A stretch of DNA of 64,000 bases. Origin: Margaritifera margaritifera. Its lineage: Eukaryota; Mollusca; Bivalvia; Unionida; Margaritiferidae. The stretch's first letter is position 1; each line of letters starts with the position of its first letter. A model generated the notes under the pieces. The model was not told the DNA's origin and did not search any database. It worked only from the letters and a program-made list of their open reading frames with translations. The position numbers and the translations under genes were made by a program. Below, piece after piece: positions 60,084 to 64,000 of this stretch. The DNA is taken from NCBI GenBank assembly GCA_029931535.1, contig JAQPZY010001688.1, positions 8,283,001 through 8,347,000 on the forward strand, written 5' to 3'.

Positions 60084-60167
60084 GACTATATGACCACATG
60101 GAGGAGAACAAAAAGCTATATGGGATGTCTTCTATGGTAGACAAAAGCACAGCCACCGAAACACCTG
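60084..60167 (+). CDS. Internal exon with EENKKLYG motif (copy 1)
   Basis: This 84-nt exon is phase 1/phase 1, with acceptor tcttggtctttaattag and donor gtaaaa. It encodes GLYDHMEENKKLYGMSSMVD followed by KSTATETP. The first half matches the next exon (GRVDHTEENKRIYGV), which shows an internal exon duplication. The phase is compatible with exon H 25.7 kb upstream, but I cannot show that they are in one transcript; it could be the next gene. The family is not recognised. The exon lies between two minisatellite arrays (59385-59975 and 60395-61203). Confidence 0.6.
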
Positions 60168-60394
60168 GTAAAAAGGAATGCTGCTTGTTTTACTTCAGCA
60201 TTGGAGTTTTAAAAGTCTTGCTAACCAAGTGTTATTTTCTAATATTGGATGTTGTGTTGTTATGCAGCTGATACTGAATTTTTGTCAAATTTTTACTTAA
60301 TTTAATGTTTGGTGAAGGTTTGGTCCATAAATTATTAAAACATCTCTGATAAATGATGAGACATGTTGTGGTGTTAAAAACAACTTACTTGAAA

Positions 60395-61203
60395 AATACT
60401 TGTATGCCCTAATGTTTCCATTGTTGTGGGTTTTATGATCATTATGCCCTAATGTTTATATTGTTGTGGGTTTTAGGATCATTATGCCCCAATGTTTATA
60501 TTGTTGCGGGTTTTATGATCATTATGCCCCAATATTTAAATGGTTGTGGGTTTTATGATCATTATGCCCTAATGTTTACATTGTTGTGGGTTTTATGATC
60601 ATTATGCCCTAATGTTTATATTGTTGTGGATTTTATGATAATTATGCCCTAATGTTTACATTGTTGTGGGTTTTATGATCATTATGCCCCAATATTTACA
60701 TTGTTGTGGGTTTTATGATCATTATGCCCCAATATTTACATTGTTGTGGGTTTTATGATCATTATGCCCCAATGTTTCCATTGTTGTGGGTTTTATGATC
60801 ATTATGCCCCAATGTTTCCATTGTTGTGGGTTTTATGATCATTATGCCCTAATGTTTCCATTGTTGTGGGTTTTATGATCATTATGCCCTAATGTTTACA
60901 TTGTTTCGGGTTTTATGATCATTATGCCCTTATGTTTACATTGTTGTGGGTTTTATGATCATTATGCCCTAATGTTTACATTATTGTGGGTTTTATGATC
61001 ATTATGCCCTAATGTTTATATTGTTGTGGGTTTTATGATCATTATGCCCTAATGTTTATATTGTTGTGGGTTTTATGATCATTATGCCCTAATGTTTATA
61101 TTATTGTGGGTTTTATGATCATTATGCCCTAATGTTTATATTGCTGTGGGTTTTATGATCATTATGCCCTGATGTTTCCATTGTTGTGGGTTTTATGATC
61201 ACT
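60395..61203. repeat. Minisatellite, 40-bp unit
   Basis: About 20 units of ttatgatcattatgccctaa followed by tgtttacattgttgtgggtt. It lies in the intron between the two EENK exons. Confidence 0.96.
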
Positions 61204-61495
61204 AAAGACCTAATATCTTTCATATGGTTTATAATTTTGATTCAGTAATTATTTATTTCCGACAATTATTGATTGAAAATGTTTATACATATTTGTCTTT
61301 TTGTTTCATTGTAACTTTGTTTCAATAGTAGATGTATTCCTAATATTTTTACAAAGGAGTATAGTTTCAAATGTTGATAAATATCAATGAAAATTTACAT
61401 TTTTATATCATGAAATGTATATGAAAAGATATTACAGTTCTAGCCAATCTAGCTAAAGAAGAGCAGAAATTAAAAGTTGTTGTTTGATTCAACAG

Positions 61496-61552
61496 GCAGG
61501 GTTGATCATACAGAGGAAAACAAAAGAATTTATGGAGTTAAATCAAGAAAGG
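61496..61552 (+). CDS. Internal exon with EENKRIYG motif (copy 2)
   Basis: This 57-nt exon is phase 1/phase 1, with acceptor gtttgattcaacag and donor gtaacg. It encodes GRVDHTEENKRIYGVKSRKG, counting the split codons. It aligns along most of its length with the exon at 60084, so the two arose by duplication of a symmetric exon. The joined frame stays open. Further copies may lie to the right of the window. Confidence 0.58.
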
Positions 61553-61920
61553 GTAACGAAGACAATATTTTGTTTCACCCAGTAGTATTAGATATATAAA
61601 TATACTTACATTTTACCTTTAGTTTTAACATTAGTATACTGTCATGATATCTAACCTGTTGTTTTATACCATTTTTCTTACTTTTTATTAGTTTATCCTG
61701 CTTTAACTATTTAATATATATGATACAAATCTCAAGCATCTGCATTTAAACTTATGTTGTTGATTTTCATATCTGCCATTTCTTTATATTTAGAAGACAT
61801 TTTGGTTTCACTGTTAACTGTAAATGACCTTAATCTGCATTGAAATTAAATAATGGACTCTCATATATCCTATTTCTCTGATCATGAACAGCTTGATGTA
61901 CACCAAAATAAAGTAAACTT
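61553..61920. other. Intron, no feature found
   Basis: AT-rich. A good acceptor-like tract occurs at 61775-61792, but no exon can be supported after it. Confidence 0.45.
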
Positions 61921-61924
61921 TATC

Positions 61925-62168
61925 CTCTGCTTCTGCTTCATATATTCATACATAAGCATATGCCATTTCTCTGCTTCATATATTCTTACACAAGCATATG
62001 CCATTTCTCTGGGAATATATCCTTACACAAGCATATGCCATTTCTATGGGAATATATCCTTACACAAGCATATGCCATTTCTCTGGGAATATATTCTTAC
62101 ACAAGCATATGCCATTTCTCTGGGAATATATTCTTACACAAGCATATGCCATTTCTCTGGGAATATGC
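61925..62168. repeat. Minisatellite, 37-bp unit
   Basis: Six units of atatgccatttctctgggaa followed by tatattcttacacaagc. Confidence 0.94.
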
Positions 62169-62439
62169 ATGACCATCTGCAAAAACTCCTCTGATGCAGA
62201 AGGATGACTTTTTATCTCACCTGCAGCAGCTTGCTGAGACACAGGTGCAGCTTTTCTGGCAGTGTTGTCATCCTGAACAATAAAATTATATGATCAAAGC
62301 TTAGTGTTTTAAAAAAATTCAAAGTTAAAAATATAATTCTAATACTTCATGATTGATGGTGCAAAAAGAAATAAAAATAACCCAAAATTAGACATATGTC
62401 ATTATCCATTTATATGGCAATCATTTTCAATGCAAATCT

Positions 62440-63185
62440 AGCAGGTCTGGAGGTTATGAAAACTTTCTTATAGTAGTATACCTGGAGGTTATAAAAACTT
62501 TCTTATGGTAGTAGGCCTGGAGATTATAAAACTTTCTTATGGCAGTAGGCCTGGAGATTATAAAACTTTCTTATGGCAGTAGGCCTGGAGATTATAAAAC
62601 TTTCTTATGGTAGTAGGCCTGGAGATTATAAAACTTTCTTATGGCAGTAGGCCTGGAGATTATAAAACTTTCTTATGGCAGTAGGCCTGGAGATTATAAA
62701 ACTTTCTTATGGTAGTAGGCCTGGAGGTTATGAAAACTTTCTTGTAGTAGGCCTGTAGGTTATGAAAACTTTCTTATGGTGGTAGGTCTGGAGGTTATAA
62801 AAACTTTCTTATGGTAGTAGGCCTAGAGATTATAAAATTTTCTTATGGTAGTAGGCCTAGAGGTTATGAAAACTTTCTTGTAGTAGGCCTGTAGGTTATG
62901 AAAACTTTCTTGTGGTGGTAGGTCTGGAGGTTATAAAAACTTTCTTATGGTAGTAGGCCTGGAGATTATAAAACTTTCTTATGGTAGTAGGCCTGGAGAT
63001 TATAAAACTTTCTTATGGTAGTAGGCCTGGAGGTTATAAAACAATCTCATGATTATAGGCCTGGAGGTTATAAAAATATTCTCATGATAGTAGGTCTGGA
63101 GGTTATTAAAACATTTTCATGATAGTAGGCCTGGAGGTTATAAAACTTTCTTATGGTACCCGGCCTGGAGGTTATATAAACATTC
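62440..63185. repeat. Minisatellite, about 34-bp unit
   Basis: About 21 units of cctggagattataaaacttt followed by cttatggtagtagg. Units with 'ggttatgaaaac' recur in blocks (62720-62800 and 62850-62960), a sign of a larger duplicated block. Confidence 0.95.
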
Positions 63186-63595
63186 TTATGCTAAGCTGAA
63201 GACTTGCACCAAAAATTCTTTGTTTGATTGATTAATGTTCGAGCAGTACTGACCAGGCAGACTTAAGAATGTTTATTTGTTTGAATTTAAACATGAGAAT
63301 GTTTTTATAGCTTTTGGAGCAGTTTTCCTTGGTTTACAAGATAGAAGAACTGTATTATGTCATCACTGGCAGTTCTTCTTCATCAGTCAGTGGTATCTAT
63401 TGAGGTGTAGCCTTGTTTTATCTTTTAAAATTTTCATCCTCTTTTGTATTAGAAATCACCACCAGTAAAGTGGCTTAGCAGTTGTCTGTCATTTGCAGGT
63501 ATAACATGTTGATTTCTCCACTATGTTCAATAACAGCTATATTTAACAACAGGGCTGGTCTTGATCTTTGTTTGCTTTCATTGTCCTCTTATTTG
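63186..63595. other. Unique sequence
   Basis: A tract resembling an acceptor (catcctcttttgtattag) ends at 63452, with donors at 63465 and 63499. No convincing exon results. Confidence 0.4.
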
Positions 63596-63860
63596 TTCTA
63601 CTCATTTGAGTAATTATTTCTACTCATTGGATCAAAAACTGTTCAATTATACATTCATTTGAGTAATTATTTCTACTCGGTGGAGCAAAAACTGTTCAAT
63701 TATACATTCATTCAAATAATTATTTCTACTCAGTGGATCAAAAACTGTTCAATTATACATTCAATTGAGTAAGTATTTCTACTCTGGAGCAAAAAACTGT
63801 TCAATTTAACGTTCAACTGAGTAATTATTTCTAGTTGGTGGAGGAAAAACTCAATGATAC
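63596..63860. repeat. Minisatellite, about 52-bp unit
   Basis: Five units of ttgagtaattatttctactc, then agtggatcaaaaactgttca, then attatacattca. Confidence 0.93.
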
Positions 63861-64000
63861 ATTCATTTGGAAATTACTTAAGATTCACATTCTTATGTTC
63901 AGTTCAACTAGTTATAAAAGATACAATAAATTAGAGTGATAATAATAAACTGCCATTTTTTCTTAAGTTTTATTGCAAATGTCTGTCACTTGTGAACATG

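Noticed and set aside
63453..63464. A 12-nt phase 1/1 microexon (EITT) between a strong acceptor and gtaaag
   Set aside because: Phase fits, but 12 nt with flanking splice-like sites is easily found by chance; no other support.

Overview
The window is AT-rich, intron-dense animal DNA. It has spliceosomal introns (GT/AG), no operons, tRNA-derived SINEs, a DIRS-type retroelement, jockey/CR1-like reverse transcriptase fragments, pogo/Tigger remnants, and dispersed 'AAAGGTCAAGGTCAC', 'TTTAGCTCACCTGGCC' and 'GAAACTTGGTAAAT' families of a kind common in bivalve and other mollusc genomes. A lophotrochozoan, most likely a bivalve, is my inference; no single-copy marker gene is present to prove it.

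The main functional content is one plus-strand gene whose 5' end lies left of the window. Eight internal exons (2370-2477, 15713-15802, 21675-21799, 24991-25071, 26981-27080, 28581-28796, 32525-32907, 34260-34401) have matching phases and join into 1245 nt of stop-free reading frame (415 codons). The product is a charged, Ser/Lys-rich, partly helical protein that I do not recognise. Two further phase-1/phase-1 exons (60084-60167, 61496-61552) encode two versions of a short motif, EENK(K/R)(L/I)YG. They may belong to the same gene or to the next one. A possible terminal exon with a stop (37453-37511) and a possible frame-breaking cryptic exon (31941-31975) are also marked.

The rest is introns crowded with repeats. 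By my tally about 17 kb of the 64 kb is tandem minisatellite, in nearly 40 separate arrays with units of 24-76 bp. Several show higher-order structure (14.1-15.5 kb, 56.7-57.1 kb), and one unit (10.5-11.0 kb) looks like a complete 3' splice site. Many long apparent ORFs in the window are read-through of these arrays and are not genes.

Mobile elements, left to right: a DIRS terminus (7.03-7.35 kb); copies of a palindromic MITE with nested hairpins (8.45, 42.9 and 50.6 kb); tRNA-like SINEs (20.4 and 26.2 kb); two copies of a tRNA-Ser/Leu-like SINE with clear target-site duplications (33.7 and 38.7 kb); a probable solo LTR (40.2-41.0 kb); a minus-strand RT fragment (43.7-44.1 kb); a decayed plus-strand non-LTR RT (46.1-47.7 kb); an internally deleted DIRS element with inverted end segments (52.7-54.6 kb) inside an older repeat; and a decayed pogo/Tigger element (57.8-58.7 kb). 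A broken coding-like block of unknown origin lies at 10.99-11.86 kb. I see no rRNA, functional tRNA, CRISPR or promoter that can be supported.
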